This document shows positions 63,367 to 64,000 of a stretch of DNA of 64,000 nucleotides, one piece after another. The notes beneath the pieces were generated by a model. The model did not search any database. It was not told the DNA's origin and saw only the letters and a list, made by a program, of their open reading frames with translations. Origin of the DNA: Acidobacteriota bacterium (GTDB lineage Bacteria; Acidobacteriota; Blastocatellia; Chloracidobacteriales; JADJPF01); the NCBI GenBank assembly GCA_016213785.1, contig JACQZQ010000113.1:84206-148205 (forward strand), read 5' to 3'. Positions within the stretch are counted from its first letter, which is position 1. Every line of letters starts with the position of its first letter. A program made the position numbers and the translations under genes.

Positions 63367-63912
63367 ATGGCTAAAAAACAGTTAGCAGAAACATTTGATA
63401 ATGATAGTGTCTGGAAAGAGCTATTAGAGAAATACTTAAAAGAATTTATGGAGTATTTTTTCCCGTATGCTCATAGCCAAATAGATTGGGAAAAAGGCTA
63501 TACTTTTTTAGATAAAGAGCTTCAAAAAGTAGTAAGAACCGCAGTAGGAAAAAGACGCTATGTTGATAAGCTAGTCAAAATATGGCTAAAGAGTGGTGAA
63601 GAAACTTGGGTACTACTTCATATAGAAATACAAAATCAATGGGAAGAAGATTTTAGCGAAAGAATATATATTTACCAGTACCGTATTTTTGATAGATATA
63701 AAAAGAAAGTAGCGACTTTTGTTATATTTACAGATGAAAACCCTAATTGGCGACCTGATAAATTTGAGTATAATTTACTAGGAACTCAGCAATTATGTAA
63801 ATACAAAACAGTAAAGTTGTTAGATTATAAAAATTCTTGGAAAGAATTAGAAGAAAACAATAATATAGTCCAAGTTGCGACCATAGTTGAAAAGAAAGAG
63901 AGTAGTCCATAA
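63367..63912 (+). CDS. Rpn/PD-(D/E)XK nuclease-family protein, possibly shortened
   Basis: The 181-residue protein resembles Rpn-type 'transposase/DUF4351' proteins that carry a PD-(D/E)XK nuclease fold. It has LEKYLKEFMEYFFPYAHSQI at the start, the VDKLVKIWLKSGEETWVLLH segment leading to the catalytic E-x-Q (HIEIQNQWEEDF near 98-109), and SERIYIYQYRIFDRYKKKVA. Relatives are usually 250-350 residues long; this one stops soon after WKELEENNN, so it may lack the C-terminal half. Despite the family's common name there are no insertion-sequence ends here. Another small gene with its own ribosome site starts 34 bp later. Confidence 0.75.
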   Translation: MAKKQLAETFDNDSVWKELLEKYLKEFMEYFFPYAHSQIDWEKGYTFLDKELQKVVRTAVGKRRYVDKLVKIWLKSGEETWVLLHIEIQNQWEEDFSERIYIYQYRIFDRYKKKVATFVIFTDENPNWRPDKFEYNLLGTQQLCKYKTVKLLDYKNSWKELEENNNIVQVATIVEKKESSP

Positions 63913-63946
63913 ACTTTTCAAAAGAAAAAAATAAGGAGAAAAGAAA

Positions 63947-64000
63947 ATGGACGAACTCCAGTTAATATTAATATATTGTATGAGTAGCGACGTACTTAAA
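63947..64000 (+). CDS. Start of a further gene, truncated by the window end
   Basis: The ATG at 63947 is preceded by AAGGAG at good spacing and opens a frame of 18 codons that runs to the window edge (MDELQLILIYCMSSDVLK). It is 34 bp after the Rpn-family gene and probably co-transcribed. Too little is visible to assign a family; it could be the displaced remainder of the same Rpn protein or a separate small gene. Confidence 0.5.
   Translation, partial: MDELQLILIYCMSSDVLK

Noticed and set aside
63367..63912. An insertion sequence, because the family is often named transposase.
   Set aside because: No terminal inverted repeats or target-site duplications flank it; the PD-(D/E)XK Rpn family is not a DDE-type insertion-sequence transposase.
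1..64000. CRISPR arrays, tRNA/rRNA genes, prophage genes or a defence island.
   Set aside because: A scan by eye found no regular spaced repeats, no tRNA T-loop context outside coding sequence, and no phage structural or classical defence genes.

Overview
The window is A+T-rich bacterial chromosome from a Gram-negative organism: it carries lpxI (lipid A synthesis), TonB-dependent outer-membrane receptors, type IV pilus assembly genes and many signal-peptide proteins. TonB receptors with an N-terminal carboxypeptidase-regulatory-like domain, a TIGR02999-type ECF sigma factor, a serine/threonine kinase fused to an FGE-sulfatase-like domain, NHL-repeat and Asp-box secreted proteins, and a PilM-PilN fusion together suggest an Acidobacteriota-like lineage, perhaps Blastocatellia. 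That placement is inference from gene content. No tRNA, rRNA, CRISPR array, prophage or complete insertion sequence was found.

Layout. 1-10.6 kb: 3' end of a secreted Asp-box protein, a TrmH/SpoU RNA methyltransferase, an antibiotic-biosynthesis-monooxygenase (ABM) protein, a large ClpB-like double-AAA+ protein, glutamate-semialdehyde dehydrogenase, an unknown protein and ruvB. 10.7-16.7 kb: an ECF sigma factor diverges from a pilMN-pilO-pilB operon across 586 bp that hold 9-bp-phased TGNCA pentamers; a DEDDh exonuclease follows. 16.9-24.1 kb: an Oar-like TonB receptor, then an operon of ECF sigma factor, zinc-finger anti-sigma factor and second TonB receptor. 24.2-29.3 kb: a formate dehydrogenase alpha subunit with an in-frame UGA (selenocysteine) and a SECIS-like hairpin, then an Lrp/AsnC regulator paired with a heme-oxygenase-like diiron protein. 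29.4-35.6 kb: SH3 protein, ArsS-like radical SAM enzyme, GNAT, secreted protein, tetraheme cytochrome and a sarcosine-oxidase-like flavoenzyme.

35.3-43.0 kb, minus strand: a compact operon (unknown protein, SirB1-like protein, PlsC-like acyltransferase, YcgL-like nucleotidyltransferase, two tandem paralogous small membrane proteins), preceded by lpxI and an M1 aminopeptidase with HEAT repeats. 43-53.3 kb: a GNAT, small membrane proteins, a PDZ protein, a YkgJ-type Cys-cluster protein, a REC-GAF-PAS regulator, a kinase/FGE-like pair, an ECF sigma/membrane protein/Spy-like operon and a single-domain response regulator. 53.7-64 kb: pepQ-speB, a 12-repeat NHL protein, an orphan MacB/FtsX-type permease, a transglutaminase, priA, an Rpn/PD-(D/E)XK-type protein and the first 18 codons of a further gene.

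Main points for a second look: the UGA-containing formate dehydrogenase, which lacks a Tat signal and adjacent partner subunits; two genes whose consensus -10 box sits 7-8 nt before an ATG without a ribosome site (leaderless mRNA); the Lrp-HDO pair; a pilus ATPase with Asn in place of the Walker A Ser/Thr; the phased pentamers upstream of the pilus operon; and the tandem micro-paralogues.
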